From the NCBI GenBank assembly GCA_964017195.1, contig OZ024898.1, positions 7,815,294 to 7,879,293 on the forward strand: a stretch of DNA of 64,000 nt, written 5' to 3'. The position numbers and the translations under genes are program-made. Positions 52,960 to 64,000 of the stretch are shown here, in pieces (position 1 is the stretch's first letter; every line of letters begins with the position of its first letter). The notes below the pieces were generated by a model. The model saw only the letters and a list, made by a program, of their open reading frames with translations, did not search any database and had not been told where the DNA came from. Origin of the DNA: Siderastrea radians (taxonomy: Eukaryota; Cnidaria; Anthozoa; Scleractinia; Rhizangiidae).

Positions 52960-55900
52960 CTACAATATGATGTTGGTGTTGTTCTGCTTTGTCATAAAAT
53001 GAATTATACAAGAGAAAAACAAGTTAAACTTATTTAAAAGGCCTTTGAGTTTCAAAGCGAAGGATTGCGTGTGTTTTTTTAATACCTTCTCTTGTTCCAG
53101 AGATACTCAAGTTGATAGTATACAAGTGATGACATCATAAGTCAGGGCTGTGCTCTAGTGGAGCCTGGGGACCTCGGGCTGCTGACTTTTGACTTCGGGC
53201 GACTAAAAAAACTCATTTTTTTTGCATACAAATTCTCCTTACTCGTCTCTATACATTTCACTGACTACTAATTGGGAGAACTTGTTTAAACATCAAGACA
53301 ATTCATCTCTGGTGATCATTTCCTAAATTCTCATGACCTGTATGTGTTATAGTGCACAGATATGATGACGAGAAAATTGATGCTGATCACTACTGGGGTT
53401 TAAAGGGTTAAGGGCTGGGCACCCCGGATTTCGTGGTTCTGGAGCCTTTGGGTACCCTGTGTTTCTTAGAGCACAGGCTTGCAAGTGATCCCAGTATGGA
53501 GGCAAATCACAAAGTAAAGAATATCTCTAGAAATATTAGAGTAATGTAACCACTTATGACATCATTTTTTAATTCACATTATACAAAACCTTGAATATCT
53601 CTGGAATTAGAGACGATCTTAAAAACAACCTGTTGTAAAATGGAATAAAGGATCTTGTTAAAAAAAACAAGATATTCCAAAACGAAAACAGCATCCCTAA
53701 TTTACAAGGCCTTTAAATAATCTAAACTTGTGTTTCACTTCATAGGCACTTTGAAGTTAACAATTGTTTCTGTTTCTCTCATACTACCAAATTGGAGTTA
53801 CAGTTTGAAAGCATTACCCTGACTGGGGTTGGGGGGGGGGGGGAGTGTCTGCTCCTGTATGGCCTTCCAGTGTTTTTGTCTCTTTTATATAGGCAAGTAT
53901 TAAAAACCCGCCATTCATTGTGACTTTTTCTGATCGTGTTGGTGTGTCATGTCATTTTTCATTGACTTGGATGATACCATGGCAACCATATTTTGACAAG
54001 CAGGTTTTTCACAATTGTTTATTTCCTGTTTTGTTGTCAATTTATTATTATTATTGTTATTTATTATTTATTAATTAAAGAGGCTAGCAAATTTTCAAGT
54101 TTAGGTAAAAAATGTGCTAAAATTCAAATGTAATATCTTTTCTTGTACATTAACAAGAAAAAGAAATTGAATGATTCTCTCAGAAGGAGAACGAAACATA
54201 GTTTCTGGAAAACTTGAAATAAAGCGGCCCAATCTTTTTCAAGTTGCAATCCATTTTCATCCTGACCATCCCTGGGGAAAGACACTTCTTTTCAGTCGTG
54301 TAAACAAAACTGGTGTACGTTTCTAGAAAACTTCTAAAACGTTCTGGGCCCAAAAAGCCATTAGCAAAGACATGAACCACTCGCTCTACAAAGCTGCTAT
54401 TGTGTCGTCTTTAAGAAAAGGAATGTTTAACTTATAGCAAGATTTCATGCTTAGAAACTTCTTTGTGTCCAAGATGCAGTGTGGATTATGCCCTTAGTTT
54501 CGGGGCTTTTGAGAAACACGGCTGGACCGTTATTCTGGGTTTCCATTAATCCAATTATGTATTAGCCCCTTTAATTGCTTGTGACTTAAACATTTTAAGT
54601 TCATTTTAATGTTCACTTATTGGTTTTGTTACTTGTTTGGTCTTTGATGGTTTTTCATAGTGTTAGGTTAATAGAATAAGGTTTACCACCATGCACATGA
54701 GCAAATTTTCTCTGACAAATGATTTGACTGTAAAGGGGAGTGGTGTACATTTTCTTCGGCAAGTTCCCACAGAGACTTTTGAACTGTGGACACCCAAGGA
54801 GGATTCTCCTGAAAATCCATCGTAAAATTGATGACTCGAATTTCAACCTGAAGGGTCATAATTTTTGCATATGGTTTTGCATGGCGCGAGGCAAAAGCAA
54901 AAAGTGGGCTCGCCAGGCCCTGCCTCGTCCCCAGGCGTCCCTCCTTATTACATGATGGTGCGCGTGGCGTTGTGGGGTAGGTGGACTGCAGCGGCGTTTT
55001 GCATCTTTCTCACGACACCCCGCGCTCCCTGTTTGCCCGCACTAAACCGACGCCGGCCTGGGGACGAGGCAGCCCCAGGCCCAAGACAATCAAGGCTTTT
55101 TGTGTTTATACTGTTGTGTTGCTTCAAAAATAAGGAAAACCATTTGATCCAGCTAAACCACGCTGCAAGTCACCAAAAAACAATGTGAACTAAGGGATCT
55201 GGGGACCAGTTTTTCACAAGTCGTCGACATTTTCCTTAATAGCTTTGCCAACCGAATTTCGCATTGGACAACTTTCTCTGAAAAACCATTTGTCATGGTA
55301 AACTATCAAAGATAATTTTCCCGTGTACATGGGGCTTTCTAAGCACCCCTCATTACAGTTTCATCTCTCCTACTGGGGCTACAAGTCAAATATATTATTA
55401 GCTCAGTCCTCCCTGCTTTAAACACCGTGGCTATTGCCTTTTCTACGGCAACTCTAAGGTAAAATAGTAGTAGCTTGGAAAGGGCATGACGAGGGCATGG
55501 GAAAGTGGATGCTTGTGGCACAGGACACCCAATTTCTCCCTCCGCCCCATCCCTCGCCCTGCCCCCCCCCCCCCACCCGCCCCCTCCAAATTGCCTGCCG
55601 TACAACACTGAAGCTTTTCACAGCGAAATTTTGACTGACTCGTTCTATCGGGGGCTCATGATTATCAGATGACTGACTGGCTCATCCTAATAAACTACGA
55701 TATTTTTCAGTCCCGTTGAATGCCCCGTGGTAAAGTCATAATATGCTTTTAAATAAGAAAAACATAATCTGGTTTAATATAAATCACAGCATTTTGCACA
55801 GGTATCTCCGAGCTCGGATAGGGCACTCTGCCAGTCTTTAAAAGCTTACTTCAAATGGGAAGCTATAAACGCTACTAAACAATACGATACGGACGTCCCA

Positions 55901-56250
55901 ACGAACAAACTAACACGCTCGCCTCCTGTTCCTCGCTAAGGAGCCAGTTCACATGCAGACTAATTTTTATCCTGGCTAAGAAATTAATCGGCTTTGGATT
56001 GTGGCGACTTCACTACTGTGTGTTCTTCAACCTCGTTCCCAGTGGAGAGGACGGGTGGAAGAGAAATCCTGGAACAATGTTGCGTGTTCTTGGAACACCG
56101 GCCGTTATTTCTGGTTAATGATCTAACAGGGCTAGGTTGACCAGTGCAGTTTGTTGTTGTTGTGGATCAGCTTGTTGTTAATGCAGCTCATTTTCTTGCT
56201 TTTGAGGTTCGGCTTGTTACTGCTGCGGCTCAGTTTGTTGTTGCGCTGGG
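52960..56250. other. Spacer between YTHDF and the GPCR gene
   Basis: Mostly unique AT-rich sequence with a G run at 53829, ATT runs near 54050, the GC-rich foldback element at 54915-55083 and a C run at 55561. No gene recognised. Confidence 0.6.
54915..55083. mobile_element. GC-rich foldback element, CTGCCTCGTCCCCAGGC
   Basis: GGCCCTGCCTCGTCCCCAGG at the left and GCCTGGGGACGAGGCAGCCC at the right. The ends are imperfect and no duplication was identified. Between YTHDF and the GPCR gene. Confidence 0.55.
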
Positions 56251-56257
56251 TAGTCGT

Positions 56258-57253
56258 TCAGTTTGTTGCTGCTGTTGCTGCCGTTGCTGCTGCTGCTGCT
56301 GCTGCTGCTGTGTGTTGTTGCTGCGATGCAGATGCGGTTGACAACGGTTGTATTTGTTGGGAAAATCGTAATAATTCCCTCAATGCTCTGCGCATTTCTT
56401 TGCTTCGACCAAAGTTTAACAAAGGATTTAACAGGCAATTGAGCTGCCAAAGGAAACCATAAAAGGGCGTATAAATCGTGAAGTTTGGTACACCTTTTGC
56501 GTTCAGAACCAAGGGAATCAGAAGACCTGGCAGGAATGTTACTAACAACACCAAGAGAATTAATCCAACAGTGTTAGCCGTTCGTTTTTCCCTTTCGAAT
56601 ATGGCGCGTAAATGGAGTGCTTCCTCAGCTGGAGTTGTCTTACAAAATATACCAAGATAAGAAACAACAATCACAAAGAAGCAAACAAGATAAAACACAA
56701 GAGACATGATTTGTCCAAGGGGCGGGAATCGGCCTTCGAACTTCCTTGATAGGTACAACATAAACGAAACCACTGCACTGGTCGACCATGCCACGCATAT
56801 CATCTTCATGGCACGTGATTTGGTCACGTGAGTACGATACCAGACCGCTTTTCTGACTGCCAGGTATCGATCTCTGCTTATTATTGCCAAGTTTCCAAGG
56901 GTTGCTAGCAGACACAGAGGGGCCAGTGCAGCTATTTCGTCGCTTGCACGACCGGGGCACATGTGTTCATGTGCTAATATTTCTATATATCTGAAAAGAT
57001 TGTACGGTGGAAATATTACATCAGTGACTGCCAAGCTGCACAGCATCAGTAGTGGAGGTTGGTGTAGAGATTTGGTTCGTACCACAGTATAGACCACAAG
57101 GGCATTACAAACAAATGATATAGTGGCCACCAACATGTTAAGAGGTATTGCAAAGTAATTGGTGATGTCTCGCACTCTGTCCTGGACATCTTCAGGAAAG
57201 ATGGTCATCACACAATCTTGATAAGGTAACTGGCTGACGTTCTCTACAGTCAT
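56258..57253 (-). CDS. Orphan class A (rhodopsin-like) G-protein-coupled receptor, single coding exon
   Basis: The 331-residue protein has seven hydrophobic segments and class A landmarks: possible N-glycosylation site N5 (NVS), TM1 N50, TM2 D78, extracellular C99, and D128-R129-Y130 after TM3. TM7 ends NPLLNF at 276-281, where phenylalanine replaces the usual tyrosine of NPxxY. TM6 lacks the CWxP motif, having TFLP instead. No clear cysteine is seen in extracellular loop 2 to pair with C99. The cytoplasmic tail carries basic helix 8 and ends in an alanine run encoded by about eight CAG-register GCA triplets. The ligand is unknown. Intronless receptors of this kind are very numerous in cnidarians. 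GCAG ten bases before the ATG could be a 3' splice site of a 5' UTR intron. Confidence 0.88.
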   Translation of the reverse strand: MTVENVSQLPYQDCVMTIFPEDVQDRVRDITNYFAIPLNMLVATISFVCNALVVYTVVRTKSLHQPPLLMLCSLAVTDVIFPPYNLFRYIEILAHEHMCPGRASDEIAALAPLCLLATLGNLAIISRDRYLAVRKAVWYRTHVTKSRAMKMICVAWSTSAVVSFMLYLSRKFEGRFPPLGQIMSLVFYLVCFFVIVVSYLGIFCKTTPAEEALHLRAIFEREKRTANTVGLILLVLLVTFLPGLLIPLVLNAKGVPNFTIYTPFYGFLWQLNCLLNPLLNFGRSKEMRRALRELLRFSQQIQPLSTASASQQQHTAAAAAAAATAATAATN

Positions 57254-58636
57254 CCTTCCCCTGCAATGTCAAGAGATGTCTCGTAATCAGAGAAATGTTC
57301 TCATCATGTTTGCCGAAGATGTCCCTGACAAATATCTGAACTTACAGAACTTCATTGTAATCCAAGAAGTATTTTCTCTTAAAATTGTTTCAAAGCTTGA
57401 TAAAGGCTAAGGTCAAGTTAAGTTGTCAAGGTTCAGTCAAAGTCTTGCTCAGTACTTTGCTGAAAGAACGTCCATCGATGAAAATTTTTGGTGATCACTT
57501 TTTCCAGGATCGCGCGAAATAATCAACAATGGGGGAAACGTCGAATTGCATTGTGGTTATCATGATCTCGTATCCAGCAAGCGCAAGTGGAATAATTAAG
57601 ACGATTTCCGCCCAACGTTCAAGCAGTGACTGCAAAAATTAAGTTACCAAAAAAATAATCTAAGCATGGTCACATTTTGAGAACAGATAAGAAGAACTTA
57701 TCAATAATTTTGCTCCCAGGCTGACCCCGCGAGAGAAAATTGGATTTGAAGTTATCCATGTTTCAATTAAAAAGTACTTCATGTCAGTTCAAAACAAAAT
57801 GGCGCCCGTTTTTAGCATATTTTTACGAGATTTGACATTACTTTTCTCGAAAATGCTTGAGAATTTCATCGCGGGGTCATTTGGAGAAGTGGATTAAAGT
57901 GAGATGGTTCAAATAGCATTGAAAATGTTACCATGCTAAGAGTAGTTTTTTAGAAATATTTTTTTGCATTTATTGCTTGAACGTTGGGCGGAATCCATGT
58001 TAATTGTTTTAAAATTATTCTCATGAGTGCAGCTGCGAGCATGTGCGTATGGTTGTGACAACCTGTACCTCGGACGTCGTAAATAACTTGGTAAAAATTA
58101 CCTCCCTGTTTCTTTTGTTTTTTACCAAGCCTTGATTTAGAGAAAGTGGCGAAAACAGCCTAAAACCGCGAACAAAACATTCAGTTTTATACATCTATTT
58201 CTTGAAAACTGAAATTGTGATATTTTACTTCAGCTCTAACGTAAATTCTCAACGAGCTTATGTCAAAAAGAGTTTCTTGTCCCAAATTTTACACCCAACT
58301 TTTAAGCCTAAACGATGAGAAACCTGTCTCTCACCGGACTTACATTTAAAAGCTTTTTTTTCTTCCGATTTTGATAAGAGTTTCCAGATAAGCGACTTGC
58401 CTTTATTAATGCAACTTGGCTGTACTATTGTAGCGTTCACCGTTGAGACACAAAGTCTCACTGCTGATGGATCATTGAACCGAAACAAATCAGAAACTGC
58501 TCACAAACGTTACGGTGAGGACAGGGTCAACCAAACAACGGCAAAACATTTAGCGACATCATAACATTTAACATTTTCGGTAGTGAAACAGAGCATGTTT
58601 GACTAGCTTAATGTAATAAAAATAAAATGTTTTTAC

Positions 58637-58745
58637 CTGATCAGATAACGAGGAAACTACCCAATGTGACAGCGCGAACGGTTTCACTTGAAAATGGCTC
58701 AGTGGTAAATGACTCTCTACTCTGGGAAATACTCGTGCTTTTATA
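58637..58745 (-). promoter_or_regulatory. Possible 5' UTR exon and TATA box of the GPCR gene
   Basis: On the minus strand, TATAAAAG (58745-58738) is followed about 100 nt later by CTGATCAG then GTAAAAAC, a good splice donor. The GPCR coding exon has an acceptor-like GCAG just before its ATG. Together these could form a noncoding first exon and a 1.4 kb intron. No transcript evidence is available. Confidence 0.3.
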
Positions 58746-60636
58746 AAAGTAATTGCGTGCAGGAAACGAAAACTTTTATCATTTTCAATAAACTTCGGCT
58801 TAGCCGATACACCATTTATGGATTAACTAAATATTACGAAGATATCGTTTAATACGCGCACCTGCAAGATAATATGATATTTCACATCAAATCGAAATCA
58901 TGGTGTTAGTTTTCCTTTTTCGAAAACTAAGTAACTTTCGCAGGCATTTTCCTTTCGAGATTTCACCTAAACTTAAAGCAAAGAACATGCAAAAAAATTC
59001 GTCCTGCTCAATCATCAGTTTTAACTGTTCATTAGTTTGCAACAAATAAAGCTTACGCTCTTTTGAAATTCTGATAAATTTTTTTTGTAGCCTCAACTCT
59101 CTTGCTGCCCTATTTTATTTGATCAGCGCTAAACCTTCCCTATGTTTCATGATTCCTCTGCTACCAAAGTGCGCTCATGCGCAGTGCATTGACAAAAAAA
59201 ATATGATTTTATAATTAACTGTGCTTCTTCCGTTGTATCAGGGGCGACCGTATCTTTCAGAGGCAAATGGCGGCAATCGAATATGAGTTGAGTTAAGTTT
59301 CGCAACCGTAACTTTTTCCTACATTTGGTGATAAATTTTTCTTTACCGGCTATGAAAAAACGGACACCATATTTAACGGAAAATACCCAGCTCTATTTAT
59401 TTTTAATTAGCGGAGTTTGGCATGGATACGACCACAAAAAACAAATAAACAGACGCAAATTTTAATCTCATAACCAAATGCTTTGTTTGGCACCGCAAAT
59501 AAGTGTTTTTGTCTCAAAGGATTCTGAAAGATCAAAGATATTTAAGTGTTGAAGTGTATACTAATTAAAAAGGAAAATCTTCCTGGGAGTAGCTTTGAAG
59601 CACCACATGTTTTGACCATTTATAACAAAATAATTATTTCTTTGCTATCTCGTAAGTACGCCAACGGGTCAATAAGGGGAATGGCAAAATCACATGTGCA
59701 TAACTTTAAATAATGTTTCAAAAACTTTGACGACAAAATAGAATTTGTATATAAATTAGAATAGCTGTTAATAGTTTGTGACGTCATTTGATTATGTTCT
59801 TGACATGATTGAAATAAATGGATGTTTCAGGGAAAACTAATCTGCAAATCCACAAATCGAAACCGACTCTTTTATTTTTTGCAAGGAAACAGCCCTTAAC
59901 CAAACTACCTAAAATCGTTAATCATGGCAAATTTCGCTCGTTTGAGACTGATTTTGGTAGATTAATAAGATTTAATGGAAAAAGAACCACATTTGAAACA
60001 AAATGTCCTTTTCGTTAACCCTTTCACTGCTTACTTTAAAAAAAACCCCGCATTTTTTACCATTAAAGCGGTTTTTGGAGTGCTAGGCTGCCAAATGCCA
60101 CTTACCTTTGCTACAAAAACATCTCTTTGCTATTAAACTAGATTTTGAACCAGTTTTTTAATTGTAAATTGTACGATATTTTGCTTTCACGCATGCGCAT
60201 AAGCCAATTTTTTTTGGCTGATTCGTTCCCATTTTTTTCTCGCTTCTTTTCTTTCCCCTTTTCTCTCCCTTTCTTTTCTCTTTATCTTCTACCTTTTATC
60301 CCCTTCTTTTCCACTGGAAAAGTTTTGGCCTCAGCCCTTCAAAAAACCTGGAAGTGAAACATTGATCAACTATAGGTGACTTGGCCTATTTTACCACCAA
60401 TTTTGTACCCAAAATTGGACACGTTTTTCTGGAATAGCTCTGCCAGAATTTGGTTGATGTTGAAGATGGACACACGTGTGGATGGATCTGTCCTTGCTGT
60501 GTTAGCTGCTTATCAAAGCAGTCTGGTGACGTCAAAAATGATAACGTCACAAGTGGTTCAATGTCTACTCCTCTAAATGTCGACAAAACTCGACCATGTC
60601 GACTTTCGCAGCGAAAGTGTTAAAAACTCTCGCCTT

Positions 60637-60836
60637 NNNNNNNNNNNNNNNNNNNNNNNNNNNNNNNNNNNNNNNNNNNNNNNNNNNNNNNNNNNNNNNN
60701 NNNNNNNNNNNNNNNNNNNNNNNNNNNNNNNNNNNNNNNNNNNNNNNNNNNNNNNNNNNNNNNNNNNNNNNNNNNNNNNNNNNNNNNNNNNNNNNNNNNN
60801 NNNNNNNNNNNNNNNNNNNNNNNNNNNNNNNNNNNN
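60637..60836. other. Scaffold gap, 200 N
   Basis: Exactly 200 N. The flanks carry no recognisable gene. Confidence 0.97.
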
Positions 60837-62261
60837 CAGCCCAGTCGAGAACGATTTACCACTGATCCAAATGCAGCCAGTGAAACGTTTAGGATAGCTT
60901 CTCTTCCATCGGTTTCTCTTCCATCTTCCTTTCTTTCTTTCTTTTCCAGAGGCTCGGAGTTGCCTTTGGAGGAGGGTACAAAATTGAGTTTCCGTGATTT
61001 GACTTCTCAGTTGTCGTGACCTTTTGAAACTTAAACGGTGTTAAGTTGCTCTCAGGGGATAAATGCCTGCATGATCTCGTGAGTTTGTCAGAAGAATATT
61101 TGTTTAGTGGACGCCCCATCATAAATGCCAGCGTTCTATCTCGAGTCAGCGCAAGCTAAGCCAAAATCAGTTTACGAGGACCACGTATTCCGCACTCTTT
61201 GTGTATCAAGGATACTCCATTTCATACCGAGGACAAAGGTATCGCAAAATAATTTTCTTCACCTGATTTCACAGCTTTCCATTTCACGAACGCACGGTCA
61301 AATTAATTCGATCAGTTTGTAATGTTTCGATATAATTTTATACTTCAGGAATACGTCGCTTGGTCAAGTTGTCAATATTAAATCCTTCGTGGTGACTGCA
61401 AAGTGCTTGCTAGACTGCAACCACGGCACTGTACAATCTAGCTTAATGGGGTAACATTTTATTCAGCGAAGGTAAGAAGCACACGAGCGATCGCTTTGAT
61501 TTTTTTATGTGTATCATACCAGGCTTAGCGATAGAAATAATGGTGGTAAGTTTATTGTTAACCTATGTCGCAGATAAATTGCTGGCACTTTTCATCCGAA
61601 TAACGGACTACGGCAGTGAAATCAGCAATTGCAACCGAAATCGAAAGCGGAACTCGAAAACAATACCTCATTATAGGTTTTCAGTGCTTCAGTTGTGTTT
61701 GATCTGAAAGGCATTTAAAATTAATGAGACCTAAATTCACACGAATTAAAAAGGAAAATACTCTAAAATAAAGGAAATTATTGTGAAAGAGAAGGTAAAA
61801 TTTTCAAATGAAGGAAATGAACGTAAGTGCGGAAGTCTCGAGTTCTATATTGAGCATGTTGAGAAAGAGCAGATTGATATTTCTGTCATTTCTACGAGGG
61901 CATTTTGCCCAAAAATACCTTGAATCGTACAGTGATAAAGACAGTTCTTAGGGCGAGATTGGACGTGATCATGAATAGGAGATTCAGCTTGTCAAGCCAT
62001 GCAAAGAAGTATGCCTGAATGATCATTAAGAAAAGCTCTGTCGTTTGCAAGATGGTTTTGGTGAAAGACCGGGGGCACCCGGCCCCAACAGCTCGTCTCG
62101 GCAGAATAACTGTTTGGAGACCTAAATCGCCCGAGACATTGGATTTAATTGCGATGAAATAATAGCGAAACGTCACCTCAAACGTTCGTAACAAGTTGAC
62201 TGCAGTAATTGCTATGTTTTCCCGGAGACAAATATGTCGTTTACAGTGCGTAATAAAGTCA

Positions 62262-62612
62262 GCTCCAGAGGGGATGGGGTACTCCCTTATATGACCTATA
62301 CGAGGACGTGCCGCCAGAGAGGGTATACTTTTTGGCCTCTCTGTCCTAAATACGCTAGAGTCTGTCCTAAACAGGATCAGTGAAATTTTCTTATAAAGGT
62401 TATGGTCAGTACTGTTGTCGTCTTGGCTTATACAATATCTAGCAATCCTAGATCGGGGGCTGGTCTTTAAAAGTTAAATTGTGTAAAACAAGAGAGTGTG
62501 TATTTTAGGTGTTGTCCTACACATGGTACGTATTTTAGGGCTTTTTTTGTCCTAAGCAGGGTCAAGGTTTCAAACTCTCAGCGGCACACCCCAGGGGCAC
62601 CCATCTGTTCGT
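62262..62612. mobile_element. Foldback-like repeat, GGGGTACTCCCTTATATGACC family
   Basis: The left part has GGGGTACTCCCTTATATGAC, CCGCCAGAGAGGGTATACTT and GTCCTAAA runs. The right part has TCAGCGGCACACCCC. Related sequence is at 8400-8530. Confidence 0.5.
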
Positions 62613-64000
62613 TTCGGGGAATATCTGTTCGGAAGGCCTAAAATCGCCTGAGATATCCGGATTTATTTTCAGTGAAAGCTAGAGATTTCTTTGGAGAAAC
62701 ATGACCTCAGACCTTCCCAGCAAGAGAACGTATTAGTTCCTTTTGTTTTCGGAGGGACAAATATGTTGTTTACAGTGCAAAATAAGGTCAGCTAACATTT
62801 TCGGAGAGCCATCAGTCATCAGTGGCTCGGAAATTCGGCGGTTAGGATTCTGTTTCGTAAAATTTTCTGCGGCCTAAATTTTCAGCTAAGAACGCCGAAC
62901 AGACCAAGCTGTATTATCTTATTGGTACTTAATTTCGCGCTTTTGGCGAGACAGTATTTCGCGGGGTTTTATTTTCGCGATTTCAACGGGCAAATATGAA
63001 AAAAGGGCACTAAATTTCGCGATTCAAGCGTTCTCAACTTCATTTTATTTTTCAAGTAGTCTGAACTTTTTAAAATTTCTTGATAAACTGGAAGAAGGAA
63101 TCTAGCGATTCAGATGAAGATTATAGCTAGATTCTCTTCTCCATAGGTGAAATCTTTGCAAATTAACGTTTTTTCACAACAGAAGATACAAAATGGAACT
63201 TACCAGTAAAACCGGTTAAGAATTTGTGTATTTGTGTAGGTAAGCTAGCTGTGTAAATATATGCTGAAATGGTCTTTGCATGTTCGATATTCCACAAAAT
63301 TCTTGTAAAGATTTTCAACAAATATTTGAAAATAAATTTGAAAACCCTCCACTTTACTTTTCTAACCTACCAGGCTTATGGAAAGAAGAAATTAAGCAAT
63401 AACTTAAAATATTGCAAACAACTCAAGATCTGCAAGGTGTTTTTGTTGTCGATGCTATTGTTGTTTTTTGGTCTGTCACTGAGTACGACCAAAATATGGT
63501 AATTTATGCATCTAAAACAAACTGAAAACAAACTTAAACGAAAAAAAGCTTGAACAGTTCAAAATCTCTTTGATACGGAGCCTCACCTTTCGATAACTTA
63601 CTTCACGACCTCATAACGTGGAAGCAAAAATCCACAGGTAACGCAATTTTATAATAAGCTCGCCGTTTGTTATTGCAACGTATTGAGAGTGTAGCAGTTG
63701 TGGGAGAATTGAAAGGTTTACTTCTATTGCTCCTGTTTTTGCAGGTTTCAAATTGGTGTTATGTAATTTTTACAAACCTCCCAAAACCTTGTGATCCTGC
63801 AAATTATAACGTAATAGATAAGGTAAAAAAATGTGAGGTTTTCAAGAACCTAGTGGCTCGCAACTGTCGGAGTTAAGCTCGTAACGGCCTGTCTTTGAAA
63901 ACAAACCCAAGGTTTTCTTTATAGCATCACTTTTTATAATTTATCAACTGATTTTTTTTTTCAGTAGTTGGCAGTTAAGTAAAGCGAAGTAGCCCGGAGG

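Larger units (their letters stand above)
58750..64000. other. Right-end region without a recognised gene
   Basis: Contains the second N gap, a pyrimidine-rich tract (60225-60320), the repeat at 62262-62612, and direct duplicates of a 170 bp segment at about 62085-62260 and 62615-62800. Short open frames here show no family motifs. Confidence 0.6.

Noticed and set aside
61892..62194. Minus-strand 100-residue frame with hydrophobic stretches
   Set aside because: No family motif, overlaps one copy of the duplicated segment, no convincing splice sites or neighbours.

Overview
This window looks like a scaffold piece of an anthozoan cnidarian genome, most likely a stony coral. The genes are intron-rich, the spacer is AT-rich, and foldback DNA elements, tRNA-derived SINEs, a Penelope-like element and minisatellites are dense. 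Two runs of exactly 200 N (6902-7101 and 60637-60836) are scaffold gaps. No operons, CRISPR arrays or bacterial features were seen.

The dominant gene is VPS11 on the minus strand, a core HOPS/CORVET tethering subunit. I assembled 35 coding exons by eye from 48624 down to 7281. They total 2616 nt (872 codons), every junction is in phase, and the protein follows animal VPS11 to just past its RING-H2 finger. The last coding exon was not found and may lie in or beyond the first N gap. Intron 3 uses a GC donor. Intron 29 has the donor and branch-point signals of a minor (U12-type) intron, probably with AT-AA ends. Head to head with VPS11, 307 bp away, is a complete plus-strand YTHDF-type m6A reader gene in five coding exons (48932-52567). 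A single-exon rhodopsin-like GPCR with an alanine-run tail lies on the minus strand at 56258-57253. At the left end, a minus-strand exon (3539-3766) encodes an NSMCE2-like SP-RING domain, with no other exon of that gene recognised.

Mobile DNA fills the introns and spacers. There are two LINE reverse-transcriptase 3' fragments (0.77-1.06 kb, 19.1-19.36 kb) and a gag-like retroelement ORF (5.4-6.9 kb) cut by the first gap. A Penelope-like element is arranged as a 1.8 kb palindrome (44.2-46.05 kb). At least fifteen foldback elements were delimited, many with target-site duplications (TTA/TAA, TA, TTAA, 7 bp, 9 bp). Several are nested inside each other, inside SINEs or inside a minisatellite, which gives relative insertion ages. 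From 57.3 to 64 kb, apart from a possible GPCR 5' exon and repeats, I recognise no gene.
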